NCBI GenBank assembly: GCA_948099385.1 | Contig: CANUEZ040000020.1 | Coordinates: 5,674,501-5,738,500 of the forward strand | Direction of reading: 5' to 3' | Length of the DNA: 64,000 bases | Origin: Fasciola hepatica | Lineage: Eukaryota > Platyhelminthes > Trematoda > Plagiorchiida > Fasciolidae | In this document: in pieces, positions 23,991 through 34,582 of the stretch | Position numbering within the stretch: position 1 is the first letter of the stretch | How the letters are laid out: each line of letters starts with the position of its first letter | Translations under genes and position numbers: made by a program | Notes under the pieces: model-generated | The model's database searches: none | Told to the model about the DNA's origin: nothing | Seen by the model: the letters and a program-made list of their open reading frames with translations, nothing else

Positions 23991-24695
23991 GAGTATGAAA
24001 GTTGGATAGGCCCCAGAAGCAATACCTGGGGCACGTTTGTGGGCAGGAAGCTCCACCCGCGAGTCGCTATTCTATCCTGACTCGAAAACTTCTCTCCGTA
24101 TTGGAACTTCGGATCCAATATTTAACTTTTGATGGTAGCCGAAATGCATCCAGATTCGTATTTAAGTGGCGATGGTATACAGCATTGAATGTCTTACGGA
24201 AGTCTGAATAACGCTATTTCGCCATTTCCCCCCGGGCTGGCCTGCGTGTTACCTTCCAAGGGTGAACTAACAGGTCCGTCATGTGTGAACGCCCTTTATT
24301 GAGACCACGCTGGCTAGTCGTCACTAAGTTATCTATCGTCAGATGAGCCGTTTTTTATCCTTCAATACTTACAGGCTGGACGCCCTCCGAGCCTCAGTCA
24401 ATCCTCCGCATGAATACTCTCCGCCATAGATTCGTTGAAGGGCGTGATCATGGGCCCCACCTTTAGGTTAACCAATGACTTTGGGATAGCCGGATGGATA
24501 TTCTTTGCTGGAGCCCTTTTTTGTACGACAGACTCGCTCGCAGCTTCGGTCGCTTCCAATGTTTCTAAAGTTCACCCCACGACGGTCTTTACAAAAAAAT
24601 GGTTCCTTAGGATCCGACCACAAATTTGACCCTGGCAGTCTAATACTGCAATAGAAGCCGGTCTCCATCGCTACCTCTTTACCACATTCACGCAT
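23991..24695 (-). pseudogene. Non-LTR retrotransposon RT fragment (right copy)
   Basis: Minus-strand counterpart of 1437-1995 with the same RT landmarks. Past the arm edge it diverges from the left copy, lacks about 80 bases, and extends to a frame (24695-24468) ending 'SSKEYPSGYPKVIG'. That parallels the left sequence 'SRQYPSGYLKAIG' near 1408-1440, the region just before the RT core. It is broken by stops. Confidence 0.55.
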
Positions 24696-25640
24696 CCCCC
24701 ATCTTCAGTGCTTCCCGGACTCAGCTGGTCCACCACGACTGGCTTCCCTTCGAGGTCAAGGTCAACTTGGCGCATGAACCAGGTTGTCTCAAATTTTTCC
24801 TTTTTCCGTCGTTAAGGCTTGATTTTGGGTCACATCTAGCAGCAACATTTATCCCCACTAAAGCGTCATATTGCCCGTGGCAATAACTGCGACACACCAT
24901 TGTGTGTCCGTAATTTATTACCGCGAGAAGTCTACAAAACCCTCTACCTGGAAATCTAGATCTATTACTACTACAAATAGCCCTTTGCGAGCCTAACCTC
25001 AAAATACCCAGCGTTCTTTAGCTAGCTCGACTCTTTTGGTGATCGTCTGTTCCTTGGCGCCACTCCAGAGTGAGATCGTAAAATATCAGCACAAGACCTT
25101 TCTAGTAAATTAGGTATGAAGCTTAACAAAAATATTTCCGGCGACTCTGTCTATGAAACCATTGTCGATTCTCGAACAATTCGCGGGAATAACTGAACCA
25201 TCACATCAATTCGTTTATCGATTTAAGTCGGTATAGTTTTTGCTTAGCTATCTAGAGTAACACTAAAAAATTACGGCTTTTTAGTGTTTTCTCATAACTC
25301 CAAAAACTTTCCAAGGATTTCCTCTGGACGCGGAATCTTGACCTAAACAGCAAATTTAATAATTCTTGCAATAGAAGTCTTTGAACTGCTTCCCAGGATA
25401 TGAACTGAGGGAAGCTTGTGTCTAAAATAAGAAAATGTTGGCACCATCGTGAGCGATTGTGTGGCAGTCTACCACCCAATTCAGCATATTAGTTCAGGGA
25501 ATTCCCTGAAAGAAGTCCTCGTTTAATTTCAGAGACTCATTATCAACATTCCCATAGTTTTAAGTTTCTTTGATCCAGAGCCACAGAGTTACACGTTTTT
25601 ATTTCAGTAAGCCTGTACATTGGGGAACGTAAGACTACTC
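24696..25640. other. No recognisable gene
   Basis: Two minus-strand frames of 93 and 75 codons (24721-25002 and 25252-25479) have no recognised motif. The last part may include the 5' untranslated region of the non-LTR element that starts coding at 25682. Confidence 0.45.
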
Positions 25641-25681
25641 TGTGTATTTAGCTCTCTAGTGCAATCGCTGTCAGTGTAACA

Positions 25682-27253
25682 ATGCCAAAACTACCAGATA
25701 AACAAACCGCATCCTCACTGGTTGGTCGTACCAACATCCGACCAAAAGTACTCGCCAAGTCGAAAGTCGCAAAACTCCCACTGAATCGTTGTTCCGTTAG
25801 CCTAACCGATGTTTTTGGCGGGGCAAACAAAAGGGCAGAGACCATAGAACACAATCTCCTTAATCTCAGCAGCCACATTTCTTTGATTGATGCGACCCTA
25901 TCCAAGCTAATTTCGCTCACGTACATCTCTGACCCTCCAACAAATCCGTCAACCCTAGACCTAGTCACGGTTGGGCGCTTCATAGACGCCATTGCCTCGG
26001 AAATAGTTCGAAGAATCAGCAACTCGAAAAATGCTGTGGTATTTAATATTCCCGACAGAATCCCTGTTGAGAAAGTAAAACATAACCTTCTAAATTCTAT
26101 TAATATGGCACATCACCCCTGCCAGTGCTTTCGGCTACGAAAGAACATTCAACGCAAATCTTGTCCAGTGTTGTTCAAATTTCTTGACGAATAACCCGCT
26201 AAACAATTCATTAAGAGCCAATCCACCATCGCTTTGAGATCCCCGTTCAAGAACATTAAGATTGCTGCCGACAAAACCCCATTACAAAGGGAATTCGCCA
26301 GGTCCACCAGCATGCATTCAGCTTCGTCAAAAATTGTCCGCCCTCAACTATCCGCTTCTTCTCAGTCTGACGATGCGCAAAATGCATGCAATATCAACTC
26401 GGCTTCATGTTCACCAGAACATCGAACCCATATGTTTGACGTCGATTTAGATATATCCATTTCAACGTCACCTCACCAGCCAGCGCCTAAGAAACCAAGA
26501 AGCATAGAGTTTACCCCTGGCAAGCTGTCCCCTCTTTGGCTGACTAAATCGATTCCACCATTACCTATCACCGAAATATCGGCCACAATCGATGATGATG
26601 CGAACCGCCTAACTGGCTTAACAGCCATACCCAGAAATCCTCAACCCATCAACGGAGTCACCCCAGATTCTTCTTTGCCATCTCTCCACTCGGCTCCAAT
26701 AGCCACTCTGCAATCTACGGTGCCTAGGCCATCCCCCAAACCAGAGAAAACATCATTACTAGGTGGACTGCACGTTGTTGACACTACGGTCAATCCTAAC
26801 TCACTCACCAAGCCACACTTCCAACGGCTAAGGACCCCAAGCGGGGCAACAATGAGTGCAACAATGGACGAGAAAACGTCATTGAAGACCTATCTCCCCA
26901 ATCTAAACCACCAACCACTAGTTGCACCGTACATTCCACCCAGTACCGCGTTTTCTACACCTGGCTATCATCCTCCTCAGGCTGGTGCAACTAACCTCCG
27001 GGCCTCTTCAACAACGCCACCATTCATACCAAACGATTACTTTAGTGTGCTACATAACCTCTATCGTAGCCTAAGTAATATTTTCTCACATGAATCTCTT
27101 TCCTTTTATCATTCACATATCTCACCCACCCTGAATCCCTTTTCTACCGCAGGCCACTTACAACAGTACCCACGACCTCCCAGTCTCTACGCCAACCAAC
27201 ACCGTATATCCCACTTCCATTTCACATTCCCCCTCCAGGTTACAGCCCATTAA
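25682..27253 (+). pseudogene. CR1-like ORF1 with one in-frame stop
   Basis: One reading frame runs from ATG 25682 to a stop ending at 27253, interrupted only by TAA at 26192-26194, so 523 codons including that stop. Residues 1-170 contain a helical 'RAETIEHNLLNLSSHISLID' region and then 'NAVVFNIPDRIPVEKVKHNL' followed by 'CQCFRLRK' and 'SCPVLFKF'. This is an RNA-binding, RRM-like fold common in CR1 ORF1 proteins. After the stop comes 'FKNIKIAADKTPLQREF', which completes that domain. The rest, to residue 523, is low-complexity Pro/Ser/Thr. It is likely the nucleic-acid chaperone that packages element RNA. The single stop means it was recently functional or is rescued by readthrough; the former is more likely given decay in ORF2. 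Confidence 0.7.
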
Positions 27254-27660
27254 ATTACTGATGTCAAGAGGGCACCTGTGTTACCGCCCGTATTAAGGCA
27301 GGTGCCAAGATACCTGAAGCTGCTACACTTCCTTTTTCTTTCCCACTTAACAGCTACTTAACCCTCCCTCCTCATATTTCTACGTCCCAGCCACCGGTAT
27401 CTGCCAGTAGTGAAGCACTCGATAGTGATCTTTCGCGGTGTTGTTCCGCACTGAGTAGACTTCCCAACCGCCAACATCCTTCCAATCTAAAGAATCTCAT
27501 CAGTACTAGCCATACCCAGCCTAGCTTAACAACCAGGCTGACTGCCACGTCAGGTGTTTCTACTCAGCTTATTTCACCATCCACATTACCGACTACTCCA
27601 TCTCAAGGAATACTGATTGCGTCATCCGATCCGCCTTCAGCAAATGCAATTTCGGAATTT

Positions 27661-28206
27661 TATAAAGATCTTAACGTTAACCTTGACTCCACTAAACGGT
27701 TCTCATTGTTTGTGCTGAATGCACGCTCAATAATGAATAAGAAGCGACTGCTGCGTATATAACTGCTCACGTCTGATTACGACCTCATTTTAATTACCGA
27801 AACCTGGTTGACAGACAGCACTCCAAACGAGGATATCGCTATCACCGGATACGAAGCTTTCAGGAAAAATAGACTCACTCAGCGAGGGGGAGGCTGTCTT
27901 ATATATGTAAGACAAAACATGCGAGCGAAAATATTTCAGCACCCCATACTCGATAACTTGCCGGATTCAGTTTGGCTACAGGTCACTACAGGATGTTCTG
28001 ACTTCATTGTTAGTTGCATCTACCGCCCCCCGAATACTAGTCAAAACGATTTCCTGCCTATCATAGAGGCATTGAATGTTGTTGCAGACCTACCCGGCCC
28101 AAAACTGGTGGCCGGCGACTTTAACGCACCAGGCATACGTTGGTCCACTTTGAAAGCCTCACATCACTTACTAGACTTCTTGACCTGCATTCTTTTAGGA
28201 GGATAG
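27661..28206 (+). pseudogene. CR1-like ORF2: endonuclease domain
   Basis: The frame reads 'RFSLFVLNARSIMNKK' (family 'xxNxRSLxNK', with the Asn metal ligand), a TAA at 27760-27762, 'LILITETWL' (catalytic Glu), 'GGGCLIYVRQ', 'FIVSCIYRPPNTS' and 'LVAGDFNAPGIRW' (catalytic Asp-Asn). It then stops at 28204-28206, before the SDH box. The domain nicks target DNA for priming in this class. Apart from the premature stop, all N-terminal and middle motifs are intact. Confidence 0.85.
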
Positions 28207-28674
28207 ACTCAACATATGATATGCCCAAATAGGATTGTCCCGTGTACACACATCTACCGTGAACAGCATCCCAGGTTGTGACCACTTGCCGGTATAATGC
28301 GAGGTTTCGGTGGCAACACGAACCGTCCACAAACCAACCGTTTAAAGACCGTTCCACCAAGCTAGCTGGAATCGATTACCCTCACTCATTCGCTCGCAGA
28401 ACTGGGATACTTTCTTTTCATCTGATGACTTGCATACCGTGGTGGATCATCTTTACTCCACACTAAATGCATGTCTTGACGTAACCACCCCAACCCAAGG
28501 TCTACCTGGACGAGATAAACCAAACAGTTTTTGTCGATTAAAGCAGAAGCTTTCTATGCTACAACGCAAATTCCTTAGACCGAGAGACTTTCCGTTGTTC
28601 TTGCAAATGAACCGTTTATCTCATTCTATGAAGTTGATTGAAATGTCCCTCAGTAAAAAACAGGAATAAAGGGC
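28207..28674 (+). pseudogene. CR1-like ORF2: broken endonuclease-RT linker
   Basis: Plus-strand sequence between the endonuclease and RT frames, read only across frame changes. A patch near 28255-28290 reads 'NSIPGCDHLPV', matching the endonuclease C-terminal 'S-D-H' box, where Ser is replaced by Cys. The rest corresponds to the Lys/Arg-rich linker but holds several stops. Confidence 0.55.
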
Positions 28675-28714
28675 GCTGAGTCACCCCAAGAGTTTCGAAG
28701 CTTTATCTAAGCTG

Positions 28715-29704
28715 ATGAAGTTGAGAAACAGCCAGTGCAGTTCTCATATCTCATCCATTATATATGACAACAATTACATAACGAACTCCCAAGAGATCTC
28801 CGAGGCATTCAGTGCCTATTTTGCTTCGTCTCTAACGACCGATCACTCCCCATGCTTATATCACGTTGAGCCGCTGACATCTGCACAGTCCTCAGCGGTT
28901 ACATTTCACCCGAACGACTTAACAGTACAGCTAACTAAAATTAGGCGGTCATACCACCCCGGGCCAGATGCCGTACCACCGGCTACTTTTAGTCTAGGTG
29001 GCACTGATATCCCATTCTTGCTATCAAAGGTTTTTAATTTATCTATGAACAGTAGCGTTTTCCCCTCCCATTGGAAAACATCAGTTATTATCCCAGTTCC
29101 TAAGAAAGGTTCACGCCAGGACCTAACCAACTATCGACCAGTGAACCACACCCCTAAAGTTTCCCGAATTATGGAAAGACTGCCAAAAAATAAGCTGACA
29201 ACTCATTTACTAAACAATAACCTCATTAACACTGGACAGCACGGTTTTCTTCAAAAAAGATCCTGTGCCACCTGTATGTGTGACTTCCTTAACCTAATAA
29301 CTACGGCCACTAACAGTGGTAAATCAGTGTTTGTAATCCTCCTTGACATGACTAAAGCTTTCGATCGAGTATCCCACAATAAGTTCATGGCGAAGATGAA
29401 AACCTACGGAATTGTTGACCCGATCCTGAGTTGGTTTTCATCATATCTAACATCCCGAAAGCAGGTGGTGGACGTTGATGGCAGTTTATCATCACCTCGA
29501 CCAGTTACTAGTGGAGTTATTCAGGGTAGTGTACTAGGTCCCTTACTTTTTCTTATATATGTTACTGACATTTTCAACGTCATCACACACGGGGCTGCGT
29601 TCCTTTTTGCAGACGACATTGAAATTATGTACTCCTTTGAACCTGACGCCTTAGCTTCTACCATTGTTAGCATAACGAGCGATTTACTATCGCTAGACTC
29701 ATGA
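28715..29704 (+). pseudogene. CR1-like ORF2: reverse transcriptase domain
   Basis: A 329-residue frame with RT landmarks in order: 'VFPSHWKTSVIIPVPKKG' (fingers), 'LTNYRPVNHTPKVSRIMER', 'INTGQHGFLQKRSC', 'VILLDMTKAFDRVSH' (motif A, Asp present), 'SSYLTSRKQVV', 'TSGVIQGSVLGPLLFLIYV' (motif B) and 'AFLFADDIEIMYS' (motif C, FADD present). All three catalytic Asp residues are there. The frame ends at TGA 29702-29704, where the family normally continues into the thumb. Synthesises cDNA at the nicked target in this class of element. Confidence 0.9.
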
Positions 29705-30450
29705 AGCAACCAATGGTTGATGAAATTCTCCGCTGTCAAAAGTTGTATCCTTATGTATAAGTGTCAGGTTCTTGCAGGAATATTTAAAATTAATGATTAG
29801 TTCATCCCCAACAGTCCGGAGGTAAGAGACTTGGGATTACAATATTCTTGTACATTTAATTTCTCCGAACATTCGGCCGTGCAGGTTGCTAAAGCTAGAC
29901 GGCTAATTGGTCTGATTAATAGAACCTTCGGTCTTACAGAGAGAAAGCTAAGCATTTTTAAAACTCATGTCAGACCACTTATGGAATATTGCACTGTCGT
30001 CTTTTCAAACATGCGGCAGATTGACAGATTTGCAATTGAGCAAGTACAACGTAGATTTACTAAACAACTACTAGGATATTCCTCGCCTTTAAATTATATG
30101 GAAAGGTGTGAAATATTGCACCTGGAGCCCCTATGGCTGCGCCGTCTACGAATGAACCTGTCTTTCTTTGCAATATTGTAAAACGTACATCTTGCAATTC
30201 AGCCCCCCAGGACAAAACTCCCTCCAACTATTCTTTACGACATAGGGACTCTATGGTCTTGATTCCAGTATCCAGGACTGCGATGCGGTCAAACTCCTTT
30301 ATTGTTAAATATTCTCCCCTCTGGAACAAACTCCCACCTCAACTTAGGTCAATGTCTTTGGCCTCTTTATTATTCAAAAAAGAAATAAATAAACGTCTGG
30401 CTGTCCAAAAACTCATCCGAATGCACGATCCCTACATGTCTACTACCTGA
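29705..30450 (+). pseudogene. CR1-like ORF2: thumb and C-terminal domain
   Basis: In the same frame as the RT, after stops near 29702 and 29795, residues continue as 'VRDLGLQYSCTFNFSEH' (family 'VRDLGVxxDxxLxFxxH'), 'RLIGLINRTFG', 'VRPLMEYCTVVFS' and 'FAIEQVQRRFTKQLLGY' (family 'LExVQRRxTKxI'), then 'CEILHLEPLWLRRLR'. At about 30180 a frameshift moves the remaining C-terminus ('FSPLWNKLPPQL', family 'WNxLP') into the next frame, ending at 30450. These are diagnostic CR1/RTE-group tail motifs. Confidence 0.85.
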
Positions 30451-30600
30451 GCCCACGAACTGGGCCTGAGATACTAACCAAAAGCTTAACAACTTTGTTC
30501 AGTAGACATTTATTACCGACGGATGGTAAGGAGCATTCTGTATTATAGTTAGCAAATAAAAGCAGTCCAACCTATACTCCATGACTGCCAACAACATACT

Positions 30601-32620
30601 CCACGTGTTTGTTTAGCCACTTCCTATTATCAACGCTTCTGACCACGACGCCCTACTGGCCACCGTTACTCCGGTGATTCTTTTTTCATGCTGTCAGATT
30701 TTACCGTAGTCGGTTAGGTTCTTTTTTTATCAGCTGCCGCCAGGTATAAGAACATTTATAATGCTAGAAAATACATAGCAGCATATATAATATGGTCCTC
30801 AAGGTACCAGTCTCGTCCACGCTTCAACTACTTACTCATTGAGACCCTATTTCAACACACGAGATTCCAGGCCTCGTTCTGATGAACGAACCGTCACAAT
30901 CGATGTGGTCTTCCGTAAACCATTCGTCGAACTAAACATAAGTATTTGCCCCCAGTGTCGCCTATTCTCGCTCCCTTGCTTTTTTGGTAACTCTTACTAA
31001 GCCTCACAAGAATTAGTCGCTAGTACCGGTCTTCTTCGCTTTCCGTGTGTTGTTTAATCCAAAAAACAAGACCTCAACGTCGCGACCACCCATTTCTGTT
31101 ACTGGCATGATTTTGGTGTTCTGTCTTTCTCCCCTAACCCACAGCTGGTAGAATTGCCAGACTGCAGCCTTCTCCGTTTTGTTTTCAGAACCTGCACCCT
31201 AAGGACGATTGTCGCCTTCTTCATCCCATAAATAACTTGGAACCTCTCTTGCTGGACAGAACAAACGAGATTTACACACGACTTCATCTTCGCCCGTCTC
31301 ACGATCGCCTTCCCCAAGATGCCCACCATCTGACTTCTTGAACCTGGACTACTCATTTTAATCCCATATGTCATTATGCCCTTTCCGTGTTAGAACCCGC
31401 TAATACTGTTCAATCACTGGCACATTTATTTTCAATGTTCATTGCCTCAATGGTCACCAAAAAAACGTCCGGCGCTGACATATCTTCCAGTAGTTCTCCA
31501 GTGGACAGTGAAGTAATTAGTAACTAACTGCACTCTTCCTCGCTCCATCCGATCGCATCCGCAATGCTGTTGCATCGAGTGTTCGGGCGCTGCAGATCAC
31601 TGCGTTCCCTCCACGATTGAACGTCTTCGATACACTTCCCATGCTGCATCGCCGCTCCGTTCCCATCATTTGTTACACCTGTGAAATTGGTCATTAGAAA
31701 TGTGACACTCACCGTCTACTTACTATACCATCACCGTTATCGACACCTTTGATCTTCCAGATGTTGCATTCGTGTTCTATTACCAAAACTGACCCCGTAT
31801 CCAGCCTCTAAATCACACCACTATCTGCACCGGCTGATACATTTTATTTCTATATTCGTTGATCCACTGCCGCTTCCCGCGATATACCTGGGCAGTTTTA
31901 TTGATCCGTCATTTTTGCATGGTACACCCCACACAGCGTTCATCTATTGACGTACACTTACCTGTGAATTACTTTACCTTCCCGCCGCAGAACTGAACAC
32001 TTGTATAATGGATGTAACCACACGGTTAATATTGATTAGTCTTCCACTTCCGATTTGACATTTCATACCAACCCTACATAAAGTTAACAATGTGCCGCAC
32101 TCTCACCTGTTTTCCTCCGGTCGTTCCCTGCCACTATCACTCTGGTAGTCTCCCTCCCAAGAAATACGCAATCGTCTGCCACATATATGATTCCTCCAGT
32201 ATACATCCACCACTTTATATGCCACCATCCATGTTAATACTTCTTGGCATACCTGTAGTAAAGTGAATAATTCACCGAACGCTTCGACGAGATTTCTATC
32301 CATATGCCTCTCATATTCTGTAGCGCACCAAAAACATATCCTTGGAATATGTTCGAATTTCCGTCAGTGGTAATTATTTCGTATGCCACTTATGCATGTA
32401 CTCCAGACCTTCAGCTGGGTACCGTCCAATCACTGAAGAGGTGCTGGTGTAAAGCGTCACTCAGCAGTTGTGAAATGAATGGGGAAAAGACGAATGTCAC
32501 GGTATAATGCCATTTCCATAGGAATTGATAAACCTCTTTCATTGTAGGATGCTGACCGGTTTTACTTCTCTCCTCTGCTTTTGTTTAGCCGTGCTATTTA
32601 ATTTGTTTTGGCGAGTTTTG
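30601..32620. other. Pyrimidine-rich stretch, no gene
   Basis: C/T-rich plus strand. Minus-strand frames at 31099-31374 (91 codons) and elsewhere show no conserved motif. Similar in texture to the filler in the inverted arms, but I see no alignable copy. Confidence 0.45.
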
Positions 32621-32627
32621 GTTGGCC

Positions 32628-32760
32628 CACCGGTCATATATAAACGCTTGTGAGCCGCAGTTCCGTCAGTTGGCTGCCGCGTGCTGCACGGCGCGCCAGG
32701 CGGACGGCCGTGGCGTGTTTGGAAAGGGGGTCGTCGGTGGTCTAGGATGAGGATGTTCAG
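32628..32760 (+). promoter_or_regulatory. TATA-like box followed by a GC-rich island
   Basis: 'CATATATAAACGC' at about 32633-32645 is followed within 20-40 bases by an abrupt GC- and CpG-rich stretch (32650-32730), unlike its AT-balanced surroundings. A 79-codon frame starts at 32681. It could be the core promoter and first exon of a host gene or the start of a retroelement. I recognise no product. Confidence 0.3.
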
Positions 32761-33436
32761 TGGGTCCAGTGTGCGACTTGTTCACAAAGGATATGTTTCC
32801 ATTGCACAGCTAATTGATGGGACTCATTTGGTGGTAATTTTATGGTTAAAGTCGAAAACATCACCAATACTGTACCGGTATTTTAAGCGACTGAGCGAGC
32901 TTGGAGCTATCTTTACCTAAGTACTATGAGTAGAGTATTTTACTCATTCTAAAAGCATAAATTAGAGCTCTCAATAACTATTTTTACATGCTTTCCCCAG
33001 TTTCTTAGACTACAATCCAAAGCAATATAGAAATTTGTGAACCCTACCTCCCCAGCATTAAAAATAGGAACGGCCATTGAAAAAAGGGAAAAACCATAAA
33101 CTTAGACCAATCTTCCTTTACCAAAACACCCAGTAGCTCAATCCCACCTTACTAATTTAATTAGTAAATCGACCGCTTATGGCATACACAGCAACCATCT
33201 TAGAAACGGCGGTTGCTCAAAAAAAAATTTGGACTAATTGGACGCTACCCTTCAACTGACATCATTCGACCCCGACCTTCAAATTTGCCGGGCATTTCTA
33301 CAGTTTTAGTTCACTGTTACACTCTCTTTTATACTCTGCATGCACGTGTTGTACCCTTTTGTGAATTATCATTCCAGCATCACTGTAATCATCTGATCAT
33401 TCATTCTACCATGCTTCGGGCGCATCCGAAATATAC

Positions 33437-33457
33437 AATTATTATTATTATTATTAT
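33437..33457. repeat. (ATT)n microsatellite
   Basis: About seven ATT units in tandem. Confidence 0.9.
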
Positions 33458-33651
33458 ACGTAGCTGCCTCAGTGGAGTCACGCTCTCCACCAGTTCCTAA
33501 AAGCCTTCCCACAGGCAGCCTAATTGCCTTTTAAGGTAGGTATGGCCGCTTATGACCCAACAGTCTACATCCTGCCTCACCCTCCTTACATTATTTTGAT
33601 CAACTCGGTTGGGGACACGAGCTGAAATTTTCCAAAACAAATGTCCTTATC

Positions 33652-33870
33652 TTGTTAACCTTCAGCCGGAGATCCCGTGGTTTGCTTCCTCGGGCGATCC
33701 TCAACAGACAGGCCACAGGTGGCTATCGGGTACCTGGGGAATGCCGAACCCGGGTCAGATTCTCTCTTTCTATGTCTCTATTTTGTTTCTCATCTGGCAT
33801 GCTGCTTCAACGTCTTCTTACACGCGATTTAGCAAAAGCGCACTACGGTGGTTATCACAGCAACCTTGAG
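33652..33870 (+). other. Possible host exon ending in a splice donor
   Basis: An open plus-strand frame ends with residues like 'MLLQRLLTRDLAKAHYGGYH' and then 'SNLE', followed exactly by GAG|GTAAGC, a strong donor. The frame runs through 116 codons into the putative intron. I do not recognise the protein and cannot fix a start or a matching downstream exon: acceptor-like sites near 33973-34027 do not keep the phase convincingly. Confidence 0.25.
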
Positions 33871-34060
33871 GTAAGCTTTTTTCGAGAACTCTTTTGTAGT
33901 TCTTGGTATCCCAATTTTTTCCTACCTAACACGTTTTATTTGAAGTTGTGCCTCCTCCATAGTGGCCTACCAACTTTAGAAGATGATGAACTGATCTACT
34001 AATAATGTGTTGAAATTCCGTCGTAGAAATGACGTGTTTGGCACTGTGCATTCAAATTCG

Positions 34061-34582
34061 TCAATTGTTGTGAAGCACTGCATCCAAGAAACTGATGCCT
34101 CCGGTGAGCTTTACGTAACAACAAAGCTCACGTCGCAATTGAAGGAGGCCAAAAATGTGAACGTAGAGAGCGCAAGTAATTATCTGTTTTGGCTTTAGAT
34201 TTATGCCCTCAAAGTCGTGGTATTGGTACTGCATGCTTGGGGGGTATTCATCTGAGCTGGCTATTATAAGCCTAATATTAACTTTCAATTGGAACTTCTC
34301 TCTACTGAAGTTATTCTTGTGCATAAAAATACATACTCCCCATTTTTGTCTAGTTTGTACATTGACTACTCTCTTTGTTACGCCTGACCGAACGGCTTCG
34401 GAATGGCCTGTTGGTGGAATCGAGTGCTTCTTTCTCTCTACTGTCGGTGCGTTCAGAAATCGTTGAACGTCCGCGAACTTCCGTTTTAGGAGGTTGATCT
34501 CAGACAAGGACAGCATACATCCTCTGTGAGAACTGCGGATGCCTTTGAAAAGCAAACTCAAAATATTGCATATAATTCGCAA
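34061..34582 (-). CDS. Unrecognised 173-codon frame
   Basis: The longest frame between 30.6 and 39 kb. It starts with a hydrophobic 'MRIICNILSLLFKGI' and then 'LLKRKFADVQRFLNAP', a mixed-charge region, and ends in 'GGISFLDAVLHNN'. No family is recognised and there is no signal of splicing. The plus strand opposite is also open in two shorter frames (34007-34198, 34203-34466). It may be chance or a decayed gene. Confidence 0.2.
   Translation of the reverse strand: MRIICNILSLLFKGIRSSHRGCMLSLSEINLLKRKFADVQRFLNAPTVERKKHSIPPTGHSEAVRSGVTKRVVNVQTRQKWGVCIFMHKNNFSREKFQLKVNIRLIIASSDEYPPSMQYQYHDFEGINLKPKQIITCALYVHIFGLLQLRRELCCYVKLTGGISFLDAVLHNN

Larger units (their letters stand above)
19368..24366 (-). 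repeat. Right arm of 5-kb near-identical inverted repeat
   Basis: Reverse-complement partner of 1620-6618. Its inner edge (19368) continues at low identity into Bel/Pao relic 1 sequence. Its outer edge continues at lower identity to about 24480-24510 with a deletion of roughly 80 bases relative to the left side (left 1535-1615 missing). Confidence 0.9.
25640..30600 (+). mobile_element. CR1-like non-LTR retrotransposon, near full length, defective
   Basis: Plus-strand order is ORF1, apurinic-type endonuclease, reverse transcriptase and a C-terminal domain, the usual CR1/Jockey-group layout without LTRs. Coding continues to about 30450, and an AATAAA-containing AT-rich tail is near 30555. Decay is mild: one stop in ORF1, one stop in the endonuclease, one or more frameshifts between endonuclease and RT, two stops after the RT core and a late frameshift. 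Other CR1 pieces in the window (5.7-7.9, 10.0-10.3, 19.7 and perhaps 14.7 and 54.2 kb) align with it, so it is the local reference copy. Ends are approximate because I see no target-site duplication. Confidence 0.8.

Noticed and set aside
23985..24006. CTGATGAG...GAAA pattern resembling a hammerhead ribozyme core (and its mirror in the left arm).
   Set aside because: The loop between CTGATGA and GAAA is too short for stem II, I find no flanking stems I and III, and the site lies inside a recognisable RT fragment.
33437..33457. Tandem array considered as a possible CRISPR or satellite.
   Set aside because: Seven ATT units only; an ordinary microsatellite, and the genome is eukaryotic.
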